Below are positions 10,451 to 21,560 of a stretch of DNA of 64,000 bases, in pieces. Below the pieces are notes generated by a model. The model was not told the origin of the DNA. It worked only from the letters and a program-made list of their open reading frames with translations, and did not search any database. The stretch is taken from contig NC_086034.1 in the NCBI RefSeq assembly GCF_036323735.1, positions 11,461,001 through 11,525,000 of the forward strand, written 5' to 3'. Numbering within the stretch: position 1 is the stretch's first letter; the number at the start of each line of letters is the position of its first letter. This stretch comes from Rattus norvegicus (Eukaryota; Chordata; Mammalia; Rodentia; Muridae). A program made the translations under genes and the position numbers.

Positions 10451-12425
10451 AAGGCAAGACTGAAGCCTGTGCCGCCAGACACCATCATCGCCCCTGTTGT
10501 TGTCTTACTTGAGGCCTGAGCCTCGAGTAGTCCGAAGACAGCAAGAGAACATCCTGCCCTCTAACAAGGCATACTGTCTCTAACAAGTGAGCCTGCAGGC
10601 CTTGCTGTAACCAGTGGGTTGCCTGGTTACCAAGGTTCTGTATTCTTAGGTTATTTTGAAAAGGGTGGTTCCATTTCTGTCACTTCTTCATCAGTACTTT
10701 CCTTAAAGGCCCCCATGTCCCCTCCTATTTCCTAGGTGTAAGTATTCACACAGGTACACATCTGTTTCCCACTCCACTGTTTCCAGAGATATCTCAAAAT
10801 AGGCAGTAGCTCAGTTTTGCAAGTTGAGTGTCTACTGTTGAACTGAATTGGCAGACTCATAATTTCTGCCCTAATTTTCCCAATCTACCATAAACATACC
10901 CTAGGCATGTTTCTTTGCATTTACATGACCTTGTATGCATTCTGTGTGGAATGAGAAATAACATACATGCCTGTGACAGCCAGCAGCCCCACAATATCAG
11001 TGTGCCTGCATAGGAATTGTCTTTCCCAGAGACAGTTCCACCATGAAGATCATTTTATGGCTTAAGCCAGAAGCTTTACAACCCTTGGTGATCCTCTGAC
11101 CTAGGAACATCCAAGGGCTTACACGATGGAAGCTGGCCCCCTAGCACTCTTTCAGAGGGGATTCAGCCTCCATTGCTTCTTCTTTTAACTCCTGCTTGAG
11201 TCCTTGATCTGATTCTCTCCAGTGTTGGACTGTGATCTGTCAAGAAAACTTTCTCTTTCCTTAGTAGCATTTAGTTCTGGTCCTTAGCACAACAACTGAA
11301 TGAAACTTGAGCAACCATCACCACCCTTTTTCTGTCCCCACCCTGTGGTGTGTGGCAGCCATCACTTCTCTACTCCCTCATCTCCTCACTCCCTTCTATC
11401 CCATCTCTTCCTCTAGATTTTTCTACTCTTACCAGTGGTTTTGCTCCAAAGTCATTCACTCTTCATTCCCTGGCCATCTCCCTCCTTCAAACAAAGTGTC
11501 TGTGTCATGGTTTATCAAGCCAGTGAGCAGAGGGATCCACATCACGTGCATGAGCTCAGACTTCCCTGCTACTCCACAATGGTGAGCAGTGTTATATTAA
11601 ATTATTAACTTGTTTCCCTGCATATGAAATAGAGTTGCGTTCATTGCTCCTTTGCTCTTCTTTGGGATCTTTTTGTAGTTTCTTTGGTTCCAATACCCAA
11701 AAGTTCTTCAGGATCTCTGGTATGTGCTCATGCATGTGCTTTCTAGTTGTTCATATTACATGTGAGGAGGGCATGTCCATGTCCATTCTTACATATATTA
11801 GGTGCCTGGGAAGGCATGAAACAACATGGGAGTGCTTACATACTAACAGACGTGCATTTGTGGATGTGTATGCATGTGTCTATTTTGTATGTGTTTATGT
11901 GTGTATGTGTGTGTTTGTGTGTGTGTGTTTGTGTGTTTATGTGTGCATGCATGTGTGTGTTTGTGTTTGTAGACATGAAAAGCCTTTATAGAAAAGGATT
12001 ACTGGAGAGGAGGATCATATAGCAGGCATCTAGGCAGCTGATCATGTCACCAAGAGAAAGCCACAAACTCCCATAGCTTCTTTATAGCAGTACAGGCATG
12101 AACCAGGTAGAGGCACCACTGCTCTAAAATTTATACATATAATTGTGATAGAAAAGCAGTGGAAGACTAAATATTACCACTGACCCTGCGAGATTAAGAG
12201 TTGAATACATTGACTGTAAGGCATAGAGTTCAGTACAGCAGCCAAAGTGTGGAGCAGCTCAAAATTGTGGAGTTCCAGGATGACTGGCTTCTTCTTCGTT
12301 GTCTTGACCTCCATAAATCTTGGTAGATTAACACAAAGGATTATAAAGCTTTTCTCCATTCTTAACTGCTCAACGCCCCCATCTTCCTGCTGCTCTTAAG
12401 CCTGAACTAGTTCAAGTCCTGAAGA
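10451..12425. other. no gene recognised; mostly single-copy-like sequence
   Basis: Includes a GT-rich microsatellite (about 11868-11972). The stretch around 11200-11300 may be an old repeat end. If the Ral-GDS-like gene once extended upstream, its next exon should lie here or beyond. I could not find a convincing one. Confidence 0.4.
11868..11972. repeat. (GT)n-rich microsatellite
   Basis: Imperfect TG/TGTATG/TGTTTG units. The open frames through it (VCVCV-type peptides) are artefacts. Confidence 0.9.
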
Positions 12426-12429
12426 ATAT

Positions 12430-13721
12430 CTTCTTTTTTGCTATGTTTTTTTCTGTTTTAATAAATTTTATTTTTCTTGTATATTTTATGTTTTTAGATT
12501 TCAAAAGTTATTGCCTTACCCCATTCTCCTTATCTCCTACCCATCCCCCAGACACTATGAAGATGCCCCCACTCCATCCCACCCACTCCACCCATAATAC
12601 CTTGGCATTATCCTACTTTGGGGAATCGAGTATTCACAGGACCAAGGACTTTTCCTCCTATTGAGGTTGAACAATGCTATCCTCTGCTACCTGTGTGGCG
12701 GGATTCCTGGGTCCTTCCATGTGTACTGATTGATTGTTGGTTTGTTCCTTAGCAGCTCTGGTGAGATCTCTTTCATTTATATTGTTCTTCTTATGGTGCT
12801 GCAAACCCCTTCTGCTCCTTCAATCTTTTCTCTAACTTCTCTATTCACGTCCCCTTATTCAATACAAAGGTTACATTTATATCAGTAGGGCTCCAGCAAA
12901 GCATCTCAAGAATCACCCATATCTGTCTTCGGTCATAAAGCACTTCTTGGCATCAGGAAAAGTGATTGGATATGGTGGATGTATATGGGATGGATCCCCA
13001 GGTGGGGCAGTAACTGGAGGTTGTCCTTTTCTTCAGTCCAAGCTCCATTTTTTGTTTCTTTCTGAGTATTCTGTTCTCCCTTCAAAGAAGGAAAGTAGCA
13101 TTCACATTTGATCTTCCTTCTTCTTGAGCTTCATAGAATATGTGAATTTTTTCTCAGGTATTCCAAGCTTTGTGGTTAAAATACTATTTTCATGGAGTGG
13201 ATACCATGTGTGTTCTTTTGTGACTGGGTTATGTTGCTACTGTTGGTATTTACTAGTTCCACCCATATGCCTAAGAATTCATGTTGTCATTTGATTTTAA
13301 TAGTTCAAAAGTACTCCTGTGTGTAAACATATCACATTTTCTGTATCCATTCCTCTGTTGAAGGACTTCTGGATCTTTCCAGGTTCTGGCTATTATAAAT
13401 AAGGCTGATATAAACATAGTGCAGCCTGTGTTCTTGTTATATCTTGGAGAATCTTTTGGGTGTATGCCCAGCAATAATAAGGCTAGGTCCACAGTTAGTA
13501 CTATGTCTAATCTTTTGGAGAGTTTCCAAGTAATTTTCAGAATAGTTGCACCAGCTTTCATTTTCACCAACAGAGGAGAAGTATTCCTCTTTCTCTGCAT
13601 CCTTTCCAGCTTCTGCTATCACCTGAGTTTTTGATCTTAGCCATTCTGACAGTGATGTGTAAACTAGTATCTCAGGGTAGTTTTGTTTTCTGATTCCTTG
13701 ATGACTAAGGATGTTAGTTCT
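12430..13721 (-). mobile_element. old L1 3' UTR and ORF2 end, minus strand
   Basis: Complement of an old rodent L1 3' end, beginning with the T/A-rich tail region at about 12430-12500 and running through the 3' UTR into ORF2 C-terminal sequence. Examples are 'tattataaataaggctga' at about 13391 and 'tgagtttttgatcttagcca' at about 13624. Divergence from the young L1s is high and all frames are broken. Confidence 0.85.
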
Positions 13722-14180
13722 CTTTTTTAATTAATTATTTTATTCATTCATTCATGCATTATTCATTCATTTATATACTCTATATTTTATTCTGTTTAGG
13801 TCCAACTCCTGAGGGTTCTGCCTGTAATATATTGACCCTGCTCCCCTGGTTTGCCCCTGAACTGACTTCACAAGGATGTGCCTACCCTACCCAGACCACA
13901 GGAACCTTTAACTTCCTGGGGCCTCCAGTCGCCTGAGGGGTTTCATGTATCTTCTATAAATGAACCCAGACCTGGGAGTCCTCTGCTATACAAGTGTTGG
14001 AGGTCTCATATAAGCTGGTGTGTTCTGCCTGTTTGGCGATTCACTGTCTAAGGGATTTCAGGGGTCCAGGTTAATTGAGACTGCTAGTCCTCCTACAGGG
14101 TTGACTTCCTCCTTAACTTCCTCATACTTTTCCCTAATTCAACCAGAGGGGTCACCACCTTCTGTTCTTTAGTTGTGTGC
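13722..14180 (-). mobile_element. retroelement 3' fragment nested in old L1 (copy A)
   Basis: Interrupts the L1 between atgactaaggatgttag and the resumption 'ttctttggtgcgtctcagcc' (14186). It starts with a T/ATTC-rich tail (13722-13775), so it is a minus-strand retroelement. The body (for example 'cttcctggggcctccagtcg' at 13912 and 'ggttaattgagactgctag' at 14069) matches copy B at 20654-21132. It resembles a common old rodent retroelement 3' end. Family uncertain. Confidence 0.75.
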
Positions 14181-15560
14181 ACATGTTCTTTGGTGCGTCT
14201 CAGCCATTTGGGAATCCCTAGTTGAGAACTTTTTGTTTACCTCTCTACTCCATTTTTAATAGGATTATTTGATTCACTAGAGTCTAATTTTTTGAGTTCT
14301 TTGAATATATTAGATATTAGCCCTCTATCAGATTGGTAAAGAACTTTCCCTAATCTGTTGGTTGCCATTTTGACCTACTGATCATGTCCTTTCTCTTACA
14401 TGATTTGGCAATTTTATGAGGATCCATTGGTTGATCCTTGATCTTAAAGCATGAGCCATTGGTGTTCTGTTCAGGAAACTTTCCCCTGTATCAAGGCTCT
14501 TCCCTACTTTCTCTTCTATTTGTTTTCATGTTTATAGCTTCATGTGAAGTTCTTTGATCCAGTGGACTAGAGGTCTGTATAAGGAGAAAAGAATTGGTCA
14601 ATTTCCATCCTTCTCCATGGGGACTTCCAGTAGAACTAGCACCATATGTTGAAGATGTTGTCTTTTTTATATTGGATAGTTTTAGGTCCTTTTTGAAAGA
14701 GACCATAGGTGTGTGGGTTCATTTCTGGGTCTCGAATTCTATTCCATTGATGTACATGCCGGTCTCTGTACCAATACCTTGCAGTATTATTATGGTTTTT
14801 CTGTAGTATAGCTGTCGATCAGGGATTGAGATTTCCCCAGAAGTTCTCTCTTTGTTGAGAAGAATTGTTGCTATCCTAAGTTTCTTTTTTTCCAAATGAA
14901 TTTGTGAATGTCTCTTAATAATTCTATGAAGAGTTGATTTGGAATTTCATGGGGATTGCATTGTATCTATAGATGGCTTTGGGCAAGATGGCTACTTTTC
15001 TACATTAATCCTGCCAATCCATGAGCATGGGAGACCTTTCCATCTCTGAGATCTTCAAAGACTTGATGATCTTGTCATACACCTCTTTCATTTTCATTGT
15101 TAGAGTCACACCAAGGTAATTTTTAGTATTGTGGCTATTTCAAAGGGTGTCGTGTTCCCAATTTATTTTTCATCCTGTTTATCATAGAGTAGATAAAGTG
15201 TACTGATTTGAGTGAATTTTATATCCAAGTCCTTTGCTGGAGTGGTTTATCAGTTGTAGGAGTACTCTGGTGCAATTTGTGGGTCCCATAAATACACCAT
15301 TATACGATTTGCAAATAGTGGTGTTTTGACTTCTTCCTTTCCAATTTGTAATTCTTTGACATACTTTTGTTGCCTAATTGGTTGGGCTAGGACTTCAATA
15401 GATATATTGAATAGGTAGGCTGAGAGCGAGCAGCCTTGTTTCATCCCTGATTACATTTGGGTTGCTGCAAGTTTCTCTCCATTTAGTGTGATGTGGGCTG
15501 TTGGTTTTCTGTATATTGCTTTTACTATGTTTAGTTGGGAGCCTTGAATTCCTTCAGATC
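14181..15560 (-). mobile_element. old L1 ORF2, continuation
   Basis: Resumes the minus-strand L1 and runs back through the reverse transcriptase region. The complement of the reverse transcriptase-proximal segment is at about 15250-15460, including a Gln-Gly-Cys-type context ('agcagccttgtttcatccc'). Many indels are present. It ends near 15560. Confidence 0.85.
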
Positions 15561-16518
15561 AGAAAAAGTTTATGCCAAAGTAAAAGCCCAGTCACCAATA
15601 TAGTCTCTTTTGAAACTGACCAACCCTAAGGATTGGAGGGAAACATCTTAAAGATCCTTAAAATAACATTCATAGAGACAACCCTTTACTTTTTGTTGTT
15701 GAATATTTATTTTGTTCTCCCTCTCTGTTTCTGTGTGAATCTGTCCGTTGCTGTGTGTCTCTGTTTGTGTTTCTCTACATCTTACTCTGTCTCTCTGTGT
15801 TCCTGTCTGTCTCTGTTTCTCTCTGTGTGTCAGTCCTTCCCTGCCTCCTGACCTCCCTTCCTCATTCTGCCCCTCCCTACCTTCTTCCCTGTTTCCCTCC
15901 CTCCTTTCCTATCTGTATCCATCCCTCCCTCTCTAACTTCTCTCTCTCTCTTTCTCTCTCCACTAGCACTATCCACATCATTTGTACCAATTCCTCCTTC
16001 CCTATTTCAGGAATAAGGCAGGCTTCCCATGTATATTTAGCAGTCATGGCTTCTCAGTTTGCATTAAGCCAGGGCACTTCCTCTTCTATTAAGGCTACAA
16101 CATGCAATGCAGTGAGGGGAGAGGCTCCCATGCACAGGCATCAGTGGCAGAGACAACCCTGATCCCACTGTTAAGACTTCACATGAAGATGACCCTATAC
16201 TAGAGGTGCAAGGTGCACAGGGCCTAAGGCAGTCAAATGTAGGCTTCTAGGTCCCTTCTCCATGCAGGCTATCTGGTGGACAGTTCATTCCTAGTATTGT
16301 ATGGGCTCAATTTGGCTGCATCTTTTTTCTTTTGTTGTCCTTTAACCCCAGCTCCTACAAAAATTCTTGCAACTTTTTGACATCCTTTTCCAAGTTCTAC
16401 CTAATGTTGGCGTGTGTGTCTTTGCATTGGTTTTCATCATTTACTAAGTGAAGCTTTTCTGATGACAATAGAGGGTAGGATCAATCTCTGAGTATATCAG
16501 AATATTATTAAAAATCAT
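15561..16518. other. no gene; CT-rich microsatellite and unassigned sequence
   Basis: A degenerate (CT)/(CTGT)/(CCCT) tract occupies about 15716-15962. The rest shows no recognised gene. The stretch 16440-16518 ('ggatcaatctctgagtatat') resembles a rodent dispersed repeat that I cannot name. Confidence 0.5.
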
Positions 16519-16611
16519 TTCATTTCTGTATACATTGTTCTGTGGAAGGGCATCTGGTGATTTCAAGCTTCTGGTTACTATAAGTAATGTTGATAAGAAC
16601 ATAGTGCAGCA
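16519..16611 (-). mobile_element. old L1 ORF2 fragment, left of nested L1
   Basis: Complement of the L1 ORF2 C-terminal region ('tttctgtatacattgttctg', 'ctataagtaatgttgataag'). Its last 17 bases (16595-16611, aagaacatagtgcagca) are the left TSD of the L1 at 16612. The sequence resumes at 20360. Confidence 0.8.
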
Positions 16612-17005
16612 CATTACTGATTCCAGAGGAAAACACCAAACGCCATCTGGAACCCTGGTGCACTGAAGCTCCCGGAAAGGGCGGTGCAGATCTTCCTGGT
16701 TGCTGCCGCCGCAGAGAGCTCATAAGCAACACCCCACGAGCAAACTTGACCCTCGGGACCACAGGTAAGACCAACTTTTCTGCTGCAAGTGACCTGCCTG
16801 GTGAACTCAAGACACAGGCCCACAGGAATAGCTGAAGACCTGTAGATAGGAAAAACTACACGACCAAAAGCAGAACACTCTGTCCCCCTTTTCTGGCTAA
16901 AAGAAAACAGGAAAACAGGTCTACAGCACTCCTGACACACAGGCTTATAGGACAGTCTAGACACTGTCAGAAATAGCAGAACAAAGTAACACTAGAGATA
17001 ATCTG
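16612..17005 (+). promoter_or_regulatory. L1 5' UTR, truncated
   Basis: GC-richer segment matching the 3' part of the 5' UTR of the L1 at 36105 (from about 36482 and 36838 onward). The upstream repeated unit is missing, so promoter activity is probably reduced. 'Accacaggtaaga' (about 16758) gives a splice-donor-like motif. Confidence 0.7.
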
Positions 17006-18127
17006 ATGGCGAGAGGCAAGCACAGGAACCCGAGCAACAGAAACCAAGACTACATGGCATCATCGGAGCCCAATTCTCCCACCAAAGCAAACACAGAATA
17101 TCCATACACACCAGAAAAGCAAGATCTAGTTTCAAAATCATATTTGATCATGATGCTAGAGGACTTCAAGAAAGACGTGAAGAATTCCCTTAGAGAACAA
17201 GTAGAAGCCTACAGAGAGGAATCACAAAAATCCCTGAAAGAATTCCAGGAAAACATAAATAACCAAGTAGAAGCCCATAGAGAGGAGTCACAAAAATCCC
17301 TGAAAGAATTCCAGGAAAAAACAATCAAACAGTTGAAGGAATTAAAAATGGAAATAGAAGCAATCAAGAAAGAACACATGGAAACAACCCTGAATATAGG
17401 AAACCAAAAGAAGAGACAAGGAGTTGTAGATACGAGCTTCACCAACAGAATACAAGAGATGGAAGAGAGAATTTCAGGAGCAGAAGATTCCATAGAAATC
17501 ATCGACTCAACTGTCAAAGATAATGTAAAGCGGAAAAAGCTACTGGTCCAAAACATACAGGAAATCCAGGACTCAATGAGAAGATCAAACCTAAGGATAA
17601 TAGGTATAGAAGAGAGTGAAGACTCCCAGCTCAAAGGACCAGTAAATATCTTCAACAAAATCATAGAAGAAAACTTCCCTAACCTAAAGAAAGAGATACC
17701 CATAAGCATACAAGAAGCCTACAGAACTCCAAATAGATTGGACCAGAAAAGAAACTCCTCCCGTCACATAATAGTCAAAACACCAAACGCACAAAATAAA
17801 GAAAGAATACTAAAAGCAGTAAGGGAAAAAGGTCAAGTAAAATATAAAGGCAGACCTGTAAGAATCACACCAGACTTTTCGCCAGAAACTATGAAAGCCA
17901 GAAGATCCTGGACTGATGTCATACAGACCCTAAGAGAACACAAATACCAGCCCAAGTTACTGTATCCTGCAAAACTATCAATTAACATAGATGGAGAAAC
18001 CAAGATATTCCATGACAAAACCAAATTTACACAATATCTTTCTACAAATCCAGCACTACAAAGGATAATAAAGGGTAAAGCCCAACATAAGGAGGCAAGC
18101 TATACCCTAGAAGAAGCAAGAAACTAA
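17006..18127 (+). CDS. LINE-1 ORF1 protein, uninterrupted, 373 aa
   Basis: Encodes an L1 ORF1p, the RNA-binding chaperone that trimerises and coats L1 RNA in cytoplasmic RNP particles. It starts MARGKHRNPSNRN and ends YTLEEARN. Residues about 45-185 form a charged heptad-like coiled coil. This contains a near-exact tandem unit (REESQKSLKEFQE, at about 73-85 and 96-108). An RRM-like domain follows (about 190-285, with RRSNLRIIGIEE), then a C-terminal domain (about 286-373, with RITPDFSPETMKARRSW) that binds nucleic acid. Length is normal for rodent ORF1p. No stop or frameshift is visible. The sister copy at 37162 is broken. Whether it is expressed cannot be seen; the upstream 5' UTR is truncated. 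Confidence 0.93.
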   Translation: MARGKHRNPSNRNQDYMASSEPNSPTKANTEYPYTPEKQDLVSKSYLIMMLEDFKKDVKNSLREQVEAYREESQKSLKEFQENINNQVEAHREESQKSLKEFQEKTIKQLKELKMEIEAIKKEHMETTLNIGNQKKRQGVVDTSFTNRIQEMEERISGAEDSIEIIDSTVKDNVKRKKLLVQNIQEIQDSMRRSNLRIIGIEESEDSQLKGPVNIFNKIIEENFPNLKKEIPISIQEAYRTPNRLDQKRNSSRHIIVKTPNAQNKERILKAVREKGQVKYKGRPVRITPDFSPETMKARRSWTDVIQTLREHKYQPKLLYPAKLSINIDGETKIFHDKTKFTQYLSTNPALQRIIKGKAQHKEASYTLEEARN

Positions 18128-18181
18128 TCGTCTTGGCAACAAAACAAAGAAAAGCACACAAACATAACATCATATCCAAAT

Positions 18182-19621
18182 ATGAATATAACAGGAAGCA
18201 ATAATCACTATTCCTTAATACCTCTCAACATCAATGGCCTCAACTCCCCAATAAAAAGACATAGATTAACAAACTGGGTAGGCAACGAGGACCCTGCATT
18301 CTGCTGCCTACAGGAAACACACCTCAGAGACAAAGACAGACACTACCTCAGAGTGAAAGGCTGGAAAACAACTTTCCAAGCAAATGGTCAGAAGAAGCAA
18401 GCTGGAGTAGCCATTCTAATATCAAATAAAATCAATTTTCAACTAAAAGTCATCAAAAAAGATAAGGAAGGACACTTCATATTCATCAAAGGAAAAATCC
18501 ACCAAGATGAACTCTCAATCCTAAATATCTATGCCCCAAATACAAGGGCACCTACATACGTAAAAGAAACCTTACTAAAGCTCAAAACACACATTGCACC
18601 TCACACAATAGTAGTAGGAGATTTCAACACCCCACTCTTATCAATGGACAGATCATGGAAACAGAAATTAAACAAAGACGTAGACAGACTAAGAGAAGTC
18701 ATGAGCCAAATGGACTTAACAGATATTTATAGAACATTCTATCCTAAAGCAAAAGGATATACCTTCTTCTCAGCTCCTCATGGTACTTTCTCCAAAATTG
18801 ACCATATAATTGGTCAAAAAAACGGGCCTCAACAGGTACAGAAAGATAGAAATAATCCCATGCGTGCTATCAGACAACCACGGCCTGAAGCTGGTCTTCA
18901 ATAACAATAAGGGAAGAATGCCCACATACACGTGGAAATTGAACAATGCTCTACTCAATGATAACCTGGTCAAGGAAGAAATAAAGAAATTAAAGACTTC
19001 TTAGAATTTAATGAAAATGAAGGTACAACATACCCAAACTTATGGGACATAATGAAAGCTGTGCTAAGAGGAAAACTCATAGCTCTGAGTGCCTGCAGAA
19101 AGAAACAGGAGAGAGCATATGTCAGCAGCTTGACAGCACACCCAAAAGCTAAAGAACAAAAAAAAGCAAATACATCCAGGAGGAGTAGAAGGCAGGAAAT
19201 AATCAAACTCAGAGCTGAAATTATCCAGGTAGAAACAAAAAGGACCATAGAAAGAATCAACAGAACCAAAAGTTGGTTCTTTGAGAAAATCAACAAGATA
19301 GATAAACCTTACCCAGACTCATGAGAGGACACAGAGAATGTGTATGCCTCAACATATAAAAGAGACACGTGCTCCACTATGTTCATCGCAGCCTTATTTA
19401 TAATAGCCAGAAACTGGAAAGAACCCAGATGCCCTTCAACAGAGGAATGGATACAGAAAATGTGGTACATCTACACAATGGAATATTACTCTGCTATCAA
19501 AAACAACGGCTTTATGAAATTCGTAGGCAAATGGTTGGAACTGGAAAATATCATCCTGAGTGAGCTAACCCATTCACAGAAAGACATACATGGTATGCAC
19601 TCATTGATAAGTGGCTATTAG
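18182..19621 (+). pseudogene. LINE-1 ORF2, frameshifted and internally deleted
   Basis: Begins 54 bases after ORF1 with the apurinic/apyrimidinic-like endonuclease domain: LNINGLN, LQETHLRDKD, VVGDFNTP and SKIDHIIGQ motifs in order. An extra A in the run near 18818-18825 shifts the frame. In the shifted frame the catalytic Ser-Asp-His context reads SDNHG. A further 4-base loss near 18989 (relative to 39127) shifts it again. After about 19341 the sequence jumps straight to the last ~90 codons, ending LISGY-stop at 19621. The whole reverse transcriptase and the Cys-rich motif are lost. Not functional. Confidence 0.93.
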
Positions 19622-20342
19622 CCCAAATGATTGAATTACCCTAGATGCCTAGAACAAATGAAACTCAAGACGGATGATCAAAATGTGAATGCTTCACTCT
19701 TTCTTTAAAAGGCGAACAAGAATACCCTTGGGAGGGAATAGAGAGGCAAAGATTAAAACAGAGACAGAAGGAACACCCATTCAGAGTCTGCCCCACATGT
19801 GGCCCACACATATACAGCCACCCAATTAGACAAGATGGATGAAGCAAAGAAGTGCAGGCCGACCGGAGCCGGATGTAGATCACTCCTGAGCGACACAGCC
19901 AGAATAGAGCAAATACAGAGGCGAATGCCAGAAGCCAACCACTGAACTGAGAATAGGTCCCCTGTTGAAGGAATCAGAGAAAGAACTGGAAGAGCTTGAA
20001 GGAGCTCGAGACCCCTTATGAACAACAATGCCAAGCAACCAGAGCTTCCAGGGACTAAGCCACTACCTAAAGACTATACATGGACTGACCCTGGACTCTG
20101 ACCTCATAGGTAGCAATGAATATCCTAGTAAGATCACCAGTGGAAGGAGAAGCCCTGGGTCCTGCTAAGACTGAACCCCCAGTGAACAGATTGTTGGGGG
20201 GAGGGCAGCAACGGGGGAGGATGGGGAAGGGAACACCCATAAAGAAGGGGAGGGGGAGGAATTAGGGGGATGTTTGCCTGGAAACCAGGAAAGGGAATAA
20301 TACTCGAAATGTAAATAAGAAATACTAAAGTTAAAAAAAAAA
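19622..20342 (+). other. L1 3' UTR with polypurine tract and A tail
   Basis: About 0.72 kb, homologous to 42211-42943. It contains G runs at 20193-20272. Open frames on the minus strand (19665-20545) are shadows of it. Confidence 0.85.
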
Positions 20343-20653
20343 AAGAACATAGTGCAGCATGTATCCTTGTCGTAGGTTCGATAATCCGTTAGGTGTATTC
20401 CCAGGAATGGTAAGGCTCGGTTGTCACTTAGCACTGTGTCCAAGTTTTGAGAAACTGCTGAAGAATTTTCCAAATTGGCCGTAACAGCTTTCAGTTTCAC
20501 CAAGAATGGAGGAGTATTCCTAATTCTCCACATCCTTCCTAGCATTTGCTGTCACCTAATTTTTTAATCTTAGCCATCCTGACGTGTGAGGTGTTAGCTG
20601 GAATCTCAGGGTTGTTTCCTTTTGTCTTTCCCTGAGGATTAAGGATGTTGAAC
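20343..20653 (-). mobile_element. old L1 ORF2, right of nested L1
   Basis: Begins with the right TSD copy (20343-20359) and continues the L1 from 16611. It runs through the complement of the Cys-rich C-terminal region ('agaatggaggagtattcct' at about 20503) to 'gattaaggatgttgaaca' near 20636. Confidence 0.82.
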
Positions 20654-20656
20654 ATT

Positions 20657-20703
<47 letters not shown>

Positions 20704-21132
20704 TTCATTCATTCATTCATTCATTTTTACACTCCATACTTTATTCTTCTCAGGTCCAACCACTGTGACTTTCTCATGCCATACCTCCTCTCTGTACCCC
20801 TCTTCTGCCCCCCTCCTGTCTCCACAAGGAGTTTCCCACCCTTCCCACCCTATGGTACCTCTAAACTTCCTGGGGTCCCCAGTCTCCTGAGGGTTAACTG
20901 TATCTTCTGTAAATTAACTCAGACCCAGGAGTCCTCTGCCATACAAGTGTTGGAGGCCTCATCTCAGCTGCTGTGTGCTGTCTGGTTGGTGATCCACTCT
21001 CTAAGAGATCTATGGGTCCAGGTTAATTGAGACTCCTAGAACTCATACAGGGTTCACTTCCTCCTTAGCTTCCTTCAGCTTTTCCCTAATTCAACCAGAG
21101 GGGGTCAGCACCTTCTATTCCTTAGTTGGGTG
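20654..21132 (-). mobile_element. retroelement 3' fragment nested in old L1 (copy B)
   Basis: Starts with a long (TTTA)n(TTCA)n tail (20654-20724). Its body matches copy A (13722-14180): 'aacttcctggggtccccagt', 'acaagtgttggaggcctcat', 'ggttaattgagact'. A short direct repeat (aacattt at 20651-20657, cacattt at 21133-21139) flanks it, consistent with insertion. The position in the host L1 is the same as for copy A. Confidence 0.75.
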
Positions 21133-21385
21133 CACATTTCTAGTTGCTTCTCAGACATCAGGGATTCTTCTGTTGAGAATTCTTTGTTGAACTCTGTACC
21201 CCATTTTTAATATTTTTATTTCATTCTCTGGAGTCTGCTTTCTTCAGTTTTTTGTATATATTAGAATTAGTTCTCTATCAAATGTAGGATTGTTAAAGAA
21301 ATTTTCCCAATCTGTTGGTTGCCATTTTGTTCTATTGATCATGTTCTTTCCAAACTGCATCAAGTGTTCACTAGTCAACTCTTTT
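21133..21385 (-). mobile_element. old L1 ORF2, continuation
   Basis: Resumes L1 complement ('tctgttgagaattctttgtt', 'caatctgttggttgccattt') and ends near 21385. Confidence 0.75.
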
Positions 21386-21560
21386 TTAATGAAAACATAG
21401 AACTTATCTTTTTTCAATATAAACACATATATATTGCTAATAATTTCACTTGTTTACATATCAACTGATATCCTACTTCCTGGTAACACCCCCTATAACT
21501 CCCCCATACCACATCTGTCCTCTCCTTCCTCCCTTAATTTTTATCAATGTTTTGTTTAAA
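21386..21560 (-). mobile_element. possible old L1 3' end
   Basis: T-rich start followed by C-rich sequence ('ctgatatcctacttcctgg', 'acaccccctataactccccc') as in the complement of an old L1 3' UTR. Short and diverged. Confidence 0.4.

Larger units (their letters stand above)
16612..20342 (+). mobile_element. young L1 with open ORF1 and internal ORF2 deletion
   Basis: A 3.7-kb plus-strand L1 flanked by an exact 17-bp TSD (16595-16611 and 20343-20359). It has a truncated 5' UTR (16612-17005), an uninterrupted ORF1 (17006-18127), a broken ORF2 (18182-19621), a 3' UTR with a G-rich tract (about 20193-20272) and an A tail (about 20333-20342). Compared with the copy at 36105-42943 it lacks about 2.4 kb of ORF2. 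It is inserted in the opposite orientation into an old L1. The TSD shows the copy arrived by retrotransposition; the deletion could precede or follow insertion. Confidence 0.95.

Noticed and set aside
10451..10620. Next upstream Ral-GDS-like exon just past the L1
   Set aside because: I could not find a frame with both a RasGEF-type motif and splice sites.
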